Shown here: piece by piece, positions 42,638 to 51,952 of the stretch
Numbering within the stretch: the stretch's first letter is position 1
How the letters are laid out: each line of letters begins with the position of its first letter
Assembly (NCBI GenBank): GCA_965216905.1
Contig: OZ244213.1
Location: forward strand, 186,001-250,000
Reading direction: 5' to 3'
From: G965216905 sp965216905
GTDB lineage: Bacteria > Actinomycetota > Acidimicrobiia > Spongiisociales > ZC4RG35
Length of the DNA stretch: 64,000 bases
Notes under the pieces: model-generated
The model's input: the letters and a program-made list of their open reading frames with translations, nothing else
Databases searched by the model: none
What the model was told of the DNA's origin: nothing
Program-made: the position numbers and the translations under genes

Positions 42638-43546
42638 GTGATCCGCTTCATCGATGCCGACCAGGTCCACGAGGCGCTTCCGTGGACGGCATTGGTCGAG
42701 GCGCTCCGGGTCGGCCATCTGGGCCAGCGACCACAGACCGGTCGGCTCTTCATGGAGCACGAAGGCGACGGGCTGCTCATCCTTCCCGGATGGACAGGCG
42801 CCGGGTCGATCGGCATCAAGCTGGTCACCATCTTTCCGGAGAACCGCACTCGCGGGCTGGCTTCGGTGCAGGCGATCTATACGGTGTTCGACGGGACGGA
42901 TGGGAGGCCGCTGGCGGTTCTGGATGGCACGGCCCTGACGTACCGAAAGACCGCGGCGGACTCGGCCCTCGGGTCGATGTTGCTGGCGAGACGCGACGCC
43001 CGAACGATGACGATCGTCGGAGCGGGCGGGCTCGCTCCGTATCTGGTGGCCGCTCATCGGGCAGTCCACCCCACGATCGACCGGGTGTTGGTGTGGAACC
43101 GAACGCCGGCGGGTGCCGAACGGCTGGCCGAGTCGATCGGGGCCGGCGAGGCGGTCGAGGACCTCGAGACCGCCATCCGTCGAGCCGACATCGTCTCGTG
43201 CGCCACCATGTCGGAGGAGCCTCTGGTTCAAGGTGCCTGGCTCTCACCGGGCGTCCATGTCGACCTCGTCGGCGCATATCAACCCCACATGCGCGAGTCG
43301 GACGACGAGGTCATGCGTCGCGGCCGGATCTTCGTCGACAACCCCGAGACCACCACCGATGAGGCCGGTGATCTCCTCTCCCCCATCGCCTCGGGTGCCA
43401 TCACCGCCGACGACGTGATCGGCGACTTGTTCGACCTGTGCAAGGGCGACGTCGACGGCCGGACGACGGACGTCGACATCACGGTCTTCAAGAATGGTGG
43501 TGGTGCGCATCTCGACCTGATGACCGCCTCGTTCCTCCTGGCATGA
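42638..43546 (+). CDS. Ornithine cyclodeaminase/mu-crystallin family protein
   Basis: A 302-residue NAD(P)-binding enzyme. It has the substrate region GIKLVTIFPENRTRGL, ALTYRKTAADSALG, the Rossmann motif MTIVGAGGLAPYLVAAH and the conserved VDLVGAYQPHMRE. Family members act on ornithine, proline, alanine or ketimines, so the substrate is not known. Its stop overlaps the next gene (ATGA), which encodes a TMADH-like flavoprotein; the two probably act in one pathway for an N-containing compound. Confidence 0.86.
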   Translation: MIRFIDADQVHEALPWTALVEALRVGHLGQRPQTGRLFMEHEGDGLLILPGWTGAGSIGIKLVTIFPENRTRGLASVQAIYTVFDGTDGRPLAVLDGTALTYRKTAADSALGSMLLARRDARTMTIVGAGGLAPYLVAAHRAVHPTIDRVLVWNRTPAGAERLAESIGAGEAVEDLETAIRRADIVSCATMSEEPLVQGAWLSPGVHVDLVGAYQPHMRESDDEVMRRGRIFVDNPETTTDEAGDLLSPIASGAITADDVIGDLFDLCKGDVDGRTTDVDITVFKNGGGAHLDLMTASFLLA

Positions 43547-45510
43547 CCCGGTTCCCCCACGTCTTCCGGCCGCTCGCACTCCGCCACAAGACGCTGAAGC
43601 ACCGGATCACCTTCGGCGCCCACACCGCCAACATGGCCGAAGACGGTCTCCCCGGAGATCGCCACATCGCGTACTACCGGGAGCGGGCCGTCGGTGGCGC
43701 GGCGATGATCGTGGTCGAGCCCATACCCACCCACGCCACCGGCGTGCTGACCCGAGGCAACTTCACACACTCCGACGATGGCGTCATTCCGGCATTTCGC
43801 CGGCTCACCGAATCCGTGCGCGATGCGGCCGACGACATCGTCCTGATCCACCAGCTCTATCACGTCGGACAGCACGGAGACGCCGACAACTCATTCGCTC
43901 CCAACTGGTCGCCGTCCGGTCTTCCTTCCTATCACGATGCCGACGGCAGTCACGCCATGACGGAAGCCGAGATCGAAGAGCTGATCGGGGGATTCGTCGA
44001 GGCGGCCCGCCGTGCCCGGGACTCGGGTTTCGACGGCGTGGAACTGTTCGCCGCCTACCACGCGGTGATCGACCAGTTCTGGACGCCGTGGTCGAACCGG
44101 CGTGACGATCGGTGGGGAGGAAGCCTCGACAACCGAGTGCGGTTCTCCTCGCGGATCATCGACGGCATACGCCAACGCTGCGGCGACGAGTTCATCGTCG
44201 GGCTGGCCGTCAACGTCGACGAGGAAGCCGAGGCCGGCCTCTCGCTCGATGCGTTGTGCGAAATCGTCGCCTGGCACGATGAGCGTGCGCTGATCGACTA
44301 TGTCACCTGCGGGACGGGGAGCTACTTCGACTTCTACAAGCTGATGCCGACCTCGCTCTACCCGGCACGGCTCGGAGAGCGATACGCAGCAGCCCTCAAG
44401 GCCACGGTGTCGCATGCCCGCGTCCAAGCCGAGAGCCACATCAGAACCCCGGCCGATGCGGAAGCGGTTCTGGAGGCCGGAAACGCCGACCTGGTCAGCA
44501 TCGTGCGGGGCCAGATCGCCGACCCGCATCTCGTCCACAAAGCCGCCACCGGGCGGCCCGGCGAGATCCGACCGTGCATCTCGTGCAACCAGATGTGCTG
44601 GGGCCGGCGCTCCCGCGACTACTGGATCTCCTGCCTGGTCAACCCGTCGGCCGGCCGCGAATTCCAGTGGGGTGGCGACCGTTTCTCTCCGGCTCCGACC
44701 CGCAAACGAATCGCGGTGGTGGGGGCGGGACCCGCCGGCCTGGAGGTCGCCCGAGTCGCCGCCGAACGTGGCCATACGGTGACGCTGTTCGAAGAGCGGG
44801 CAACGATCGGTGGCCAGTGGCGCCTGGCCGGTTCCCAGCCATCCCGCGCACAGATACTCGACCACCTGGACTGGTACGAACGCCGCTTGCGGGATCTCGG
44901 TGTGAAACTCCTGGTCGACAACACTGCCACCGTCTCGGACCTCGAGCGCTACGACGAGGTGGTGCTGGCGACTGGTTCGGTTCCTCCTCGCACCGGGTTC
45001 CAGCGCTCCCGCCCGACCGTCCAACGCCTACCCGGCATCGAATCGGGATCTGCCTACGACATCCGCGACGTGCTCGCCGACTCCGCTGCGCCGAGCGGTC
45101 GGGTCCTGGTCGTGGACGATCTCGGCGACTGGCGCGGGTTGGGCACCGCACTGGCGATGACCGAGGACGGACTCGACGTCACGATCATCACCGGGGCTCC
45201 GGTGATCGGTGGAGGCCTGTTTCACAGTGCCGCGGACGTCCCCCTCCGTCGACGTTTTGCCCGGGCCGGTGGGGTGATGCGCCCGAGGATGGCCATCACG
45301 TCGTGGCAGCCGGGCGCCGCCACCCTGGTCCACCTCGACACGGGATCGGCCTCGACCGAGCCCTTCGACACGCTGGTGATCGCCGAGACCGCGACACCGC
45401 GACTCGACGTCCCGGCCGGTCCGGGGCATCACGAGATCGGAGATCGGGTGGCGCCTCGGCGGGCCTCATTGGCCTTCTACGAAGGACGGAAGCTCGCCCT
45501 CGAGCTCTGA
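43543..45510 (+). CDS. Trimethylamine/dimethylglycine-dehydrogenase-like flavoprotein (old yellow enzyme fused to NAD-type domain)
   Basis: 655 residues. An OYE TIM barrel (1 to about 360) has FRPLALRHKTLKHRI and a His/Tyr-rich active site (HQLYHVGQHGD, FAAYHAVIDQFW). The [4Fe-4S] motif CISCNQMCWGRRS continues to SCLVNPSAG. A pyridine-nucleotide domain follows (IAVVGAGPAGLEVARVAAERG). The layout matches trimethylamine dehydrogenase, 2,4-dienoyl-CoA reductase and DgcA/stachydrine demethylases. With betaine-type genes in the window, demethylation of a methylated amino acid is the favoured guess. No DgcB-like partner is adjacent. Confidence 0.85.
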   Translation: MTRFPHVFRPLALRHKTLKHRITFGAHTANMAEDGLPGDRHIAYYRERAVGGAAMIVVEPIPTHATGVLTRGNFTHSDDGVIPAFRRLTESVRDAADDIVLIHQLYHVGQHGDADNSFAPNWSPSGLPSYHDADGSHAMTEAEIEELIGGFVEAARRARDSGFDGVELFAAYHAVIDQFWTPWSNRRDDRWGGSLDNRVRFSSRIIDGIRQRCGDEFIVGLAVNVDEEAEAGLSLDALCEIVAWHDERALIDYVTCGTGSYFDFYKLMPTSLYPARLGERYAAALKATVSHARVQAESHIRTPADAEAVLEAGNADLVSIVRGQIADPHLVHKAATGRPGEIRPCISCNQMCWGRRSRDYWISCLVNPSAGREFQWGGDRFSPAPTRKRIAVVGAGPAGLEVARVAAERGHTVTLFEERATIGGQWRLAGSQPSRAQILDHLDWYERRLRDLGVKLLVDNTATVSDLERYDEVVLATGSVPPRTGFQRSRPTVQRLPGIESGSAYDIRDVLADSAAPSGRVLVVDDLGDWRGLGTALAMTEDGLDVTIITGAPVIGGGLFHSAADVPLRRRFARAGGVMRPRMAITSWQPGAATLVHLDTGSASTEPFDTLVIAETATPRLDVPAGPGHHEIGDRVAPRRASLAFYEGRKLALEL

Positions 45511-45605
45511 CCGAGGTCACATTCGCCGTCGCGCCATCACCACACCTGCGTAACGCTCCGTTCTGAGGAGTCCCTCCGGGGCGGCCCCTGCCAGAATCGA
45601 CGCTC

Positions 45606-47357
45606 GTGTTCTCCGCCCGCTTCGACGACCTGCGGCCCCGTCGGCGCCGATCCTTCCGACTCCTCGACCCGGTCACCGAGATCGTCGCGGCCGGCCCGAC
45701 AGCCGTCGGACCCGCCATCGAAGCCGCCGAGCGAGCCGTGGCCGCCGGGCACTGGGTGGCGGGGTGGGTCTCCTACGAAGCGAGCGGCGGGCTCGACCCC
45801 TCCCTCGTCGGCGTGAACCCCACCGGCACGGCGTTCGAGTCGCTGCCCCTCGTCTGGTTCGGCGTCTTCGAGCGCCGGGCACGGACCGATGAGGTCGACG
45901 GCACCTACCGGCTCGGCGAATGGACACCGAGCATCGGACCCGCTGAACACCGCGCCGCAGTCGGTCGCATCCGCGAGCGAATCCGGATGGGCGACACCTA
46001 TCAGGTCAATCACACCTTCCGCATGCACGCCCCGTTCGAGGGCGAGATCGATGCGCTGTATCGGGACCTGAGCCGGGCGCAGAGCTGCGGGTATGGAGCA
46101 ATGATCGACGCCGGGCGGTGGGCCATCGCCTCCGCCTCCCCGGAGCTGTTCTTCGAGTGGCGACACGAGCGGCTCGTCTCGCGGCCGATGAAGGGAACGA
46201 CCCGCCGCGGACTCGACCTGGCCACCGACGAGGAGTGCCGGCATTGGCTCCAGACATCGGAGAAGAACCAGGCGGAGAACCTGATGATCGTCGACATGGT
46301 CCGTAACGACATGGGCCGGGTGGCCCGGACGGGGTCGGTCTCCGTCCCGGACATCTTCACCACCGAGAAGTACGACACGGTATGGCAACTCACCTCCACC
46401 GTGACGTCCCGAACCAAGCCGCACACCACCTTGCTCGACGTGTTCTCCGCTCTGTTTCCGTGCGCGTCGATCACGGGTGCTCCCAAAGTGGCGACCATGG
46501 CGATCATCGCCGAACTCGAGCCCGATCCACGCGGGGTCTACTGCGGAGCGATCGGTTTCGGAGGACCGGGCACCGCCGGGCCGGAATGGAACTTCAACGT
46601 GGGCATCCGCACGGTGGCCGTCGACCGGACGACGGCCACCGCCTGGTATGGCACCGGCGGTGGTGTGACCTACGACTCGACGGCCGAGGGGGAGTACGAC
46701 GAGGCCCTGCTCAAGGCCGCCGTGCTCCACCGGCGGGGTGCCGACTTCCAGCTGCTGGAGACGATGCGCTGGACGCCGTCCGACGGTTTCCGCAACCACG
46801 AGCGACACCTCCGGCGCCTCACCGACTCCGCCTGGTACTTCGACATCCCCCTCGACCCGGCCGAGGCGCGCACGGCCCTGCTGCGGGCGGTCTCACGCCG
46901 TACGTCACCCACCAGGGTCCGCCTCACGGTGGATCGAACCGGCTGGGTCGACGTCACCATCGCCGACGCCCCGGCGGCGGCGACGCGACCCGTCACGCTC
47001 GTCATCGACACCGTCCCGGTTCATGCCGAAGACCCGTTTCTCCATCACAAGACCACGAACCGCTCCGTATACGACGCGGCCGCCGCCCGCCATCCGGACG
47101 CCGACGATGTCCTGCTGATCAACGATCGAGGCGACGTCACCGAGACCACCATCGCCAGCGCGGCCTTCCGCATCGACGGCGAGTGGAGAACACCTCCCAC
47201 CGCCTCAGGGTGCCTGGGAGGTGTGGAGCGGGCGGCCGGTCTGGAGGCCGGGAGGCTGGTCGAGCGGCGAGTCACCGCCGACGAGGCGCGAGCCGCCGAA
47301 CACGTGGTCCGTCTGAACTCCCTCCGCGGCTGGGAACCCTGCGTCATCGGATTCTGA
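45606..47357 (+). CDS. pabBC: Aminodeoxychorismate synthase component I fused to aminodeoxychorismate lyase (PabB-PabC)
   Basis: A 583-residue bifunctional protein for p-aminobenzoate, a folate precursor. The PabB part (1 to about 375) has SRPMKGTTRRG, EKNQAENLMIVDMVRNDMG, SITGAPKVATM and GTGGGVTYDS. The PabC part (about 380-583) is a PLP aminotransferase IV fold with LLETMRW, HERHLRRLTDSA and the lysine in HHKTTNRSVYD, ending RLNSLRGWEPC. No PabA glutaminase is in the window. The GTG start follows a CAGAAT hexamer eight bases upstream, a weak leaderless signal. Confidence 0.93.
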   Translation: MFSARFDDLRPRRRRSFRLLDPVTEIVAAGPTAVGPAIEAAERAVAAGHWVAGWVSYEASGGLDPSLVGVNPTGTAFESLPLVWFGVFERRARTDEVDGTYRLGEWTPSIGPAEHRAAVGRIRERIRMGDTYQVNHTFRMHAPFEGEIDALYRDLSRAQSCGYGAMIDAGRWAIASASPELFFEWRHERLVSRPMKGTTRRGLDLATDEECRHWLQTSEKNQAENLMIVDMVRNDMGRVARTGSVSVPDIFTTEKYDTVWQLTSTVTSRTKPHTTLLDVFSALFPCASITGAPKVATMAIIAELEPDPRGVYCGAIGFGGPGTAGPEWNFNVGIRTVAVDRTTATAWYGTGGGVTYDSTAEGEYDEALLKAAVLHRRGADFQLLETMRWTPSDGFRNHERHLRRLTDSAWYFDIPLDPAEARTALLRAVSRRTSPTRVRLTVDRTGWVDVTIADAPAAATRPVTLVIDTVPVHAEDPFLHHKTTNRSVYDAAAARHPDADDVLLINDRGDVTETTIASAAFRIDGEWRTPPTASGCLGGVERAAGLEAGRLVERRVTADEARAAEHVVRLNSLRGWEPCVIGF

Positions 47358-47441
47358 CGTATCAGCGCTGCGTTCCGGTGCTCTGTTCCCCGTCGGATGG
47401 ACAGGTCGCCGTCCGACATCCACAGACCGAAGGGGGTACAC

Positions 47442-47933
47442 ATGTTGACGACCTTTGATCCCGACAAGGGACCGCTGTTCCAAGGTGAGTTCACCGACGT
47501 TTCGGTGATCGACCCGGCGATCCCGGGCCACCGGCCCAACCTGGTCCTCGACCGGACCAAGGACTACCGAGTCCACCTCGAGTGGCGCATCCGCGGCTTC
47601 GACGTGCCGCTCTACCTGGCGGCGCTGGCCAACAACTGGCAGGTGGCGGTGTATGCCGAGTCGATGGGTCCCGGCCCGGAGCGGCGAATCGCCGTCGACA
47701 CGGTCGCCGTGGCCGATGGCACGAACAGCGTCGGCGGCGCCGGCGAACCCCGGGTGGCATGGGAGGCCGACCTCGATGTGTCGGCCAACTCGCTCCCGGA
47801 GGACACCGGCGGCAACTCCGGCGTCTACAAGCTGGTCGCCACCGTGTTCCTGAACTCGACGCTGGGTTCGCCCGGCTTCGACATCGCCGGGTTCGCCGAG
47901 GGCCCGATCATCCGTATCGAAGATCCTCGCTGA
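47442..47933 (+). CDS. Conserved hypothetical protein
   Basis: A 163-residue protein with no signal peptide or transmembrane helix. It is rich in beta-type patches and Asn/Gly, for example the segment YRVHLEWRIRGFDVPLYLAAL. It begins MLTTFDPDKGPLFQGEFTDV after an AAGGGGG ribosome site. I do not recognise the family. It stands alone between pabBC and the convergent typA, with a hairpin at the shared end. A stem GTCGGA/TCCGAC lies in its leader. Confidence 0.55.
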   Translation: MLTTFDPDKGPLFQGEFTDVSVIDPAIPGHRPNLVLDRTKDYRVHLEWRIRGFDVPLYLAALANNWQVAVYAESMGPGPERRIAVDTVAVADGTNSVGGAGEPRVAWEADLDVSANSLPEDTGGNSGVYKLVATVFLNSTLGSPGFDIAGFAEGPIIRIEDPR

Positions 47934-47950
47934 CCTCGTCGAAACCCAGT

Positions 47951-47978
47951 GAGCGGCCGCCGATTCCGGCGGCCGCTC
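47951..47978. terminator. GC-rich hairpin between convergent genes
   Basis: A perfect 11-bp stem GAGCGGCCGCC (47951-47961) / GGCGGCCGCTC (47968-47978) around GATTCC. Its right arm touches the typA stop codon. No T run follows on either strand, so it is a candidate bidirectional stop or mRNA-end stabiliser. Confidence 0.6.
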
Positions 47979-49824
47979 ACGCGCGCGACCGTTTGGCTGC
48001 CAGCTTGCGATCGGACTCCGAGAGGTGGCGCTTGCGGATCCGAATCGACGCCGGCGTCACCTCCACGAGCTCATCGGCCGCAATCCACTCGATGGCGGCC
48101 TCCAGTGTCATCTGACGCGGCGGCGTGAGCTTGATGGCGTCATCGGAGCCCGCCGCCCGGATGTTGGTCAGTTGTTTCGCCTTGGAAGGATTGGCGATCA
48201 TCTCCTCGGGTCGGGAGTTCTCACCGATCACCATTCCCTCGTAGACGTCCTCGCCGGCTCCGATGAACAGCTCCGTGCGCTTCTGGAGGTTGTCGAGCGC
48301 GAACCCGTTCGACACCCCCGCCCGGTCGGAAACCACCGCGCCACCATGGCGAGTCGGAAGCTCCCCCACCCACGGAGCCCAGCCGTCGTGGTGCTGGTGG
48401 ATGAGGGCGGTCCCGCGGGAGGCGGTCATCAGCAGCGACCGGAACCCGATCAGCCCTCGGGCGGGCGCCACCAGAGTGACGATGGTGCGCCCGCGATCTC
48501 CCGGTCGGAGATCGACCACGCTTCCCTTGCGGGGCGCGACCGCCTGGGTGACCGTCCCGACGTACTCGTCCGGCACGTCGACCACGGCTCGTTCCAGCGG
48601 CTCGTGCGGGTGCCCATCGATCTCGCGAATGATCACCTCCGGCCGGCTCACCTGCAGCTCGAAGCCCTCGCGGCGCATGGTCTCGATGAGTACCGCGAGC
48701 TGCAACTCTCCCCGTCCGGCCACCTCGATCACCTCCGGGGAGGCGGTCGGACCGATCCGTATCGAAACGTTGCCCAGCACCTCGCGATCGAGCCGGTCTT
48801 TGATCTGCCTGGACGTGAGATACCGTCCTTCCCGACCGGCCAGCGGCGACGTGTTCACCCCGAAGGTCATCCGCAGGACGGGTTCGTCCACGGTCAGCCT
48901 GGGAAGCGGCCGCGGATCGGTCGGGTCGGCCAGGGTGTCACCGATCTCCACCTCCGGAAACCCTGCGACGACGAACAGGTCTCCGGCGAACCGTTCCCCC
49001 ACATCCCTTCGCGAGAGTCCGTCGAACCCCATCAGCCCCGTCAGTTTCCGCCGGATCGGCGGCTCGTCTTCTCCGGTGTGACACAACGCCACCTGATCGG
49101 CCGCTCGCAGGGTTCCGTTGACCACGCGACCGATCGCCAAACGCCCGAGGTAGTCGGAAGCGGCGAGATTGGTGACGATCGCCTGGAGGGGAGCGGACGG
49201 ATCACCGCCGGGTTCCGGGAGGGCCTCGACCACCGCGTCGAGCAGCGGGGCCAGATCGGCGTCCTCTCCCGGCATGCCGATCCCCGACGTCGACCGTCCC
49301 TGGCGGGCGACCGCCGACACGACCGGGAACTCGATGTCGGAGTCGTCGGCACCGAGATCGAAGAACAACTCGTACACCTCGTCGAGCACGGCCTCGGGGC
49401 GGGCGTCCGACCGATCGACCTTGTTGATCACCACCACGGCCGGGAGGCCGCGCGCCAGTGCCTTCGACAGGACGTAGCGAGTCTGGGGCAGCGGACCTTC
49501 AGCGGCGTCGACGAGCAGCAGGATCCCGTCGACCATCTCGAGAGCGCGCTCCACCTCCCCACCGAAGTCGGCATGACCGGGTGTATCGACCAGGTTGATC
49601 CGCACGCCCTTCCACGTGACCGACGCCGCCTTGGCGAAGATCGTGATGCCACGTTCCCGCTCTTGGTCGTTGGAGTCGAGGATGCGATCGACCGGCGCCT
49701 CGTGGGCCGCGAAGACACCCGTCTGGCGCAGCATGGCGTCGACGAGCGTCGTCTTTCCATGGTCGACGTGCGCGACGATGGCGACGTTCCGGAAGGAAGG
49801 GGTGCCGGACATGGCAGGCGGCAT
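47977..49824 (-). CDS. typA: GTPase TypA/BipA
   Basis: A 615-residue ribosome-associated translational GTPase. G1 AHVDHGKTTL, switch region RERGITIFAKA, G3 DTPGHADFGGEVERAL, G4 INKVDRSDARP; then EF-G-like domains and the BipA C-terminal domain with TRHGGAVVSDRAGVSNGFAL. It acts in ribosome assembly and stress adaptation. ATG 49824 has an AGGTGG ribosome site; ATG 49812 would also work. It is followed directly by the convergent hairpin. Confidence 0.95.
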   Translation of the reverse strand: MPPAMSGTPSFRNVAIVAHVDHGKTTLVDAMLRQTGVFAAHEAPVDRILDSNDQERERGITIFAKAASVTWKGVRINLVDTPGHADFGGEVERALEMVDGILLLVDAAEGPLPQTRYVLSKALARGLPAVVVINKVDRSDARPEAVLDEVYELFFDLGADDSDIEFPVVSAVARQGRSTSGIGMPGEDADLAPLLDAVVEALPEPGGDPSAPLQAIVTNLAASDYLGRLAIGRVVNGTLRAADQVALCHTGEDEPPIRRKLTGLMGFDGLSRRDVGERFAGDLFVVAGFPEVEIGDTLADPTDPRPLPRLTVDEPVLRMTFGVNTSPLAGREGRYLTSRQIKDRLDREVLGNVSIRIGPTASPEVIEVAGRGELQLAVLIETMRREGFELQVSRPEVIIREIDGHPHEPLERAVVDVPDEYVGTVTQAVAPRKGSVVDLRPGDRGRTIVTLVAPARGLIGFRSLLMTASRGTALIHQHHDGWAPWVGELPTRHGGAVVSDRAGVSNGFALDNLQKRTELFIGAGEDVYEGMVIGENSRPEEMIANPSKAKQLTNIRAAGSDDAIKLTPPRQMTLEAAIEWIAADELVEVTPASIRIRKRHLSESDRKLAAKRSRA

Positions 49825-49859
49825 GGTAATCCACCTGACCAGACGTTCGATCCGCCGAC

Positions 49860-50384
49860 TCAGCCGCCGGTGACGCCGTCGATCTGCTCGCGCAAGATGT
49901 CCAGGTGGCCGAGATGCCGGGCCGTCTCCTCGATCATGTGGACGAGGACGAACCGGAGCGTGAACGGCCGATTCGATGAGGCGGAGACGTCGTCGAGCGC
50001 CGCACCGTCGGTGATCTCCCGACTTCGCGCGCAGGCCGATTGGTACTCCGCGACCAGGTCGGCGAGTCGATCGTCGCGAGCGGTGCGGAACTCCCAGTCG
50101 GGATCGGATTCCCAATCGACCGAGGACCATGGCTCTCCGAGTCCCCGACCGGCGAATCGATCCACGAACCACGATTCCTCCACCAGGGTCAGATGCTTCA
50201 GGATGCCTGAGATCGTGGTCGGAGACGCCACGAGGCTCCGGCGTGCCTGTTCATCGTCGAGACCGTCCACCTTGTGGACGATCCCCGCCCGGTACCAATC
50301 CAACAGCTCGACGAGCAACACACGTTCGTCCGCCATTCGGACGGTCGGGAACGGACGATTCCGGGGTGGCGGACGGTTGGTCAT
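49860..50384 (-). CDS. DinB-family (DUF664) protein
   Basis: A 174-residue four-helix-bundle protein. The segments SGILKHLTLVEESWFVDRFAG and RFVLVHMIEETARHLGHLDILREQ carry the His residues that bind metal in this family. DinB/YfiT members include thiol transferases; this one has no defined substrate. ATG 50384 has a weak ribosome site. It sits between typA and the mttB-like gene, all on the minus strand. Confidence 0.82.
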   Translation of the reverse strand: MTNRPPPRNRPFPTVRMADERVLLVELLDWYRAGIVHKVDGLDDEQARRSLVASPTTISGILKHLTLVEESWFVDRFAGRGLGEPWSSVDWESDPDWEFRTARDDRLADLVAEYQSACARSREITDGAALDDVSASSNRPFTLRFVLVHMIEETARHLGHLDILREQIDGVTGG

Positions 50385-50413
50385 GGAGAGCGCTCTCGAT
50401 CGGGCGGCCAACC

Positions 50414-51943
50414 CTATTCCGCAACGCCGCCTTCAGAGGTCCGCTTTCCGACATACTCCGCCAGCTCCGCCGCTACGCCGTCGTCCAGAGGCGGCAGCTC
50501 GTAGTCGGACAACACCCGGCGCACGATCGCGGCGGCCCTTTGTTCGGTGGTGACGGCTCCACCACGGTCCCATGCCTCGAAGTTCTGCCAGTCGGAGACG
50601 AGAGGCGAGTAGAACGCCGACTCGTATCGCTCGAGCGTATGTGGCGAGCCGAAGAAGTGGCCACCCGGTCCCACCTCGGCGATGGCGTCCACGGCCAGCT
50701 CGGCGGCATCGACCTTCAGCGGCTCGAACAGAGAGGACATCATCTGCAGCATCTCGACATCGACGACGAACTTCTCGAAGGACGCCACGAGGCCTCCCTC
50801 CATCCACCCCGCACCGTGCATCACCAGGTTGGCGCCACCCATCACCGCACCCCACAGCGACATCTGGGATTCGTAAGCGGCCTGCGCGTCCACCGCATTG
50901 GCGGCGTTGGCATTCGACGACCGGTACGGCACCCCGTAACGGCGCGCGAGCTGGCCGCCGGCCATGGCTGCTCGCGCATACTCGGGTGTCCCGAAGGCGG
51001 GCGAGCCCGACCGCATGTCGACGTTGGACGTGAAGCCGCCGTAGACGACCGGTGCTCCGGGCCGCACCATCTGCGTGAACGCCAGACCGGCCAGCGCCTC
51101 GGCGTTCTGCTGGGCCAGCGCCCCGGCCAGGGAGGCCGGCGCCATCGCTCCCGACAAGGTGAACGGCGTGATCACCACCACCTGGTTCATGGTCGCCATC
51201 TCGATGAGTCCTTCGACCATCGGACCGTCGAGTCGGAGCGGCGAAGACGTGTTGACGATGGTGAACACCGACGGTTCCAGCAGGAGTTGGTCGACCGAGA
51301 CACCACGCCCGATGCGAACGATCTCGAGCGCATCGAGGATCCGACTCCGTCCGAGGGCGTAGGCGTGAAACGCCTTGTCGGTGAGGGTCACAAAGGCCGC
51401 GAGCGCGTCCAGATGTCGGGTAGCCGGCGGCAGGTCGGTCGGCTCCACCGGGTAACCGCCGAACAGGTGGACGATGTTGAACGATTGGCCGAGCCGGAGG
51501 AAGTTCTCGTAGTCGGCCATGTTTCCCGGCCGTCGACCACCGTCGAGGTCAGAGCTGTTGGGAGCACTGGCCACCGAGCAGAAGGCGACGTGATGGCCCC
51601 CGACCACCACATCGTGATCCGGGTTCCTGGCGTGGAGCCGAAAGCTGCTCGGCGCCTTCGTAACCCACTCCATGACCAGGTCCGGGTCGAAGCGAACCCG
51701 TTCGCCGTCGACTTCGGCTCCGGACCTGCGGAGGATCGCCAACGCCTCGGGATGAAGGAAGTCCATGCCGACTTCTCGGAGCACTCGGAGCGATGCGTCG
51801 TGGACGGCTTGGACTTGTTCCGCGTCGAGGACTTCGATCGGTCGGTATGGGTTGATGACCCTGCGCCACTCCGGCTGGGCAATCCCCGAGGCGTTGCTCC
51901 GGGCCGCCCGGCGCTGCCGCCTCGCCGAGCGGTCACGTCCCAT
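50414..51943 (-). CDS. MttB-superfamily methyltransferase (non-pyrrolysine)
   Basis: A 509-residue TIM-barrel protein of the trimethylamine:corrinoid methyltransferase family. Characteristic regions are DASLRVLREVGMDFLHPEAL near the start, VVYGGFTSNVDMRSGSPAFG, and the C-terminal GGHFFGSPHTLERYESAFY. No in-frame TAG is present, so it is a non-pyrrolysine member, the type that acts on quaternary amines such as glycine betaine (MtgB). The expected corrinoid protein and MtrH/MtgA partner are not in the window. It starts nine bases after the FAD-GcvT gene on the same strand. Confidence 0.87.
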   Translation of the reverse strand: MGRDRSARRQRRAARSNASGIAQPEWRRVINPYRPIEVLDAEQVQAVHDASLRVLREVGMDFLHPEALAILRRSGAEVDGERVRFDPDLVMEWVTKAPSSFRLHARNPDHDVVVGGHHVAFCSVASAPNSSDLDGGRRPGNMADYENFLRLGQSFNIVHLFGGYPVEPTDLPPATRHLDALAAFVTLTDKAFHAYALGRSRILDALEIVRIGRGVSVDQLLLEPSVFTIVNTSSPLRLDGPMVEGLIEMATMNQVVVITPFTLSGAMAPASLAGALAQQNAEALAGLAFTQMVRPGAPVVYGGFTSNVDMRSGSPAFGTPEYARAAMAGGQLARRYGVPYRSSNANAANAVDAQAAYESQMSLWGAVMGGANLVMHGAGWMEGGLVASFEKFVVDVEMLQMMSSLFEPLKVDAAELAVDAIAEVGPGGHFFGSPHTLERYESAFYSPLVSDWQNFEAWDRGGAVTTEQRAAAIVRRVLSDYELPPLDDGVAAELAEYVGKRTSEGGVAE

Positions 51944-51952
51944 GGACGCGCC

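Noticed and set aside
48025..50553. Plus-strand open frame of over 800 codons opposite typA
   Set aside because: Shadow of typA and the DinB gene; no protein family is recognisable.
50414..51943. Pyrrolysine-containing trimethylamine methyltransferase
   Set aside because: No in-frame TAG is present; the protein is a continuous 509-residue non-Pyl MttB homologue.
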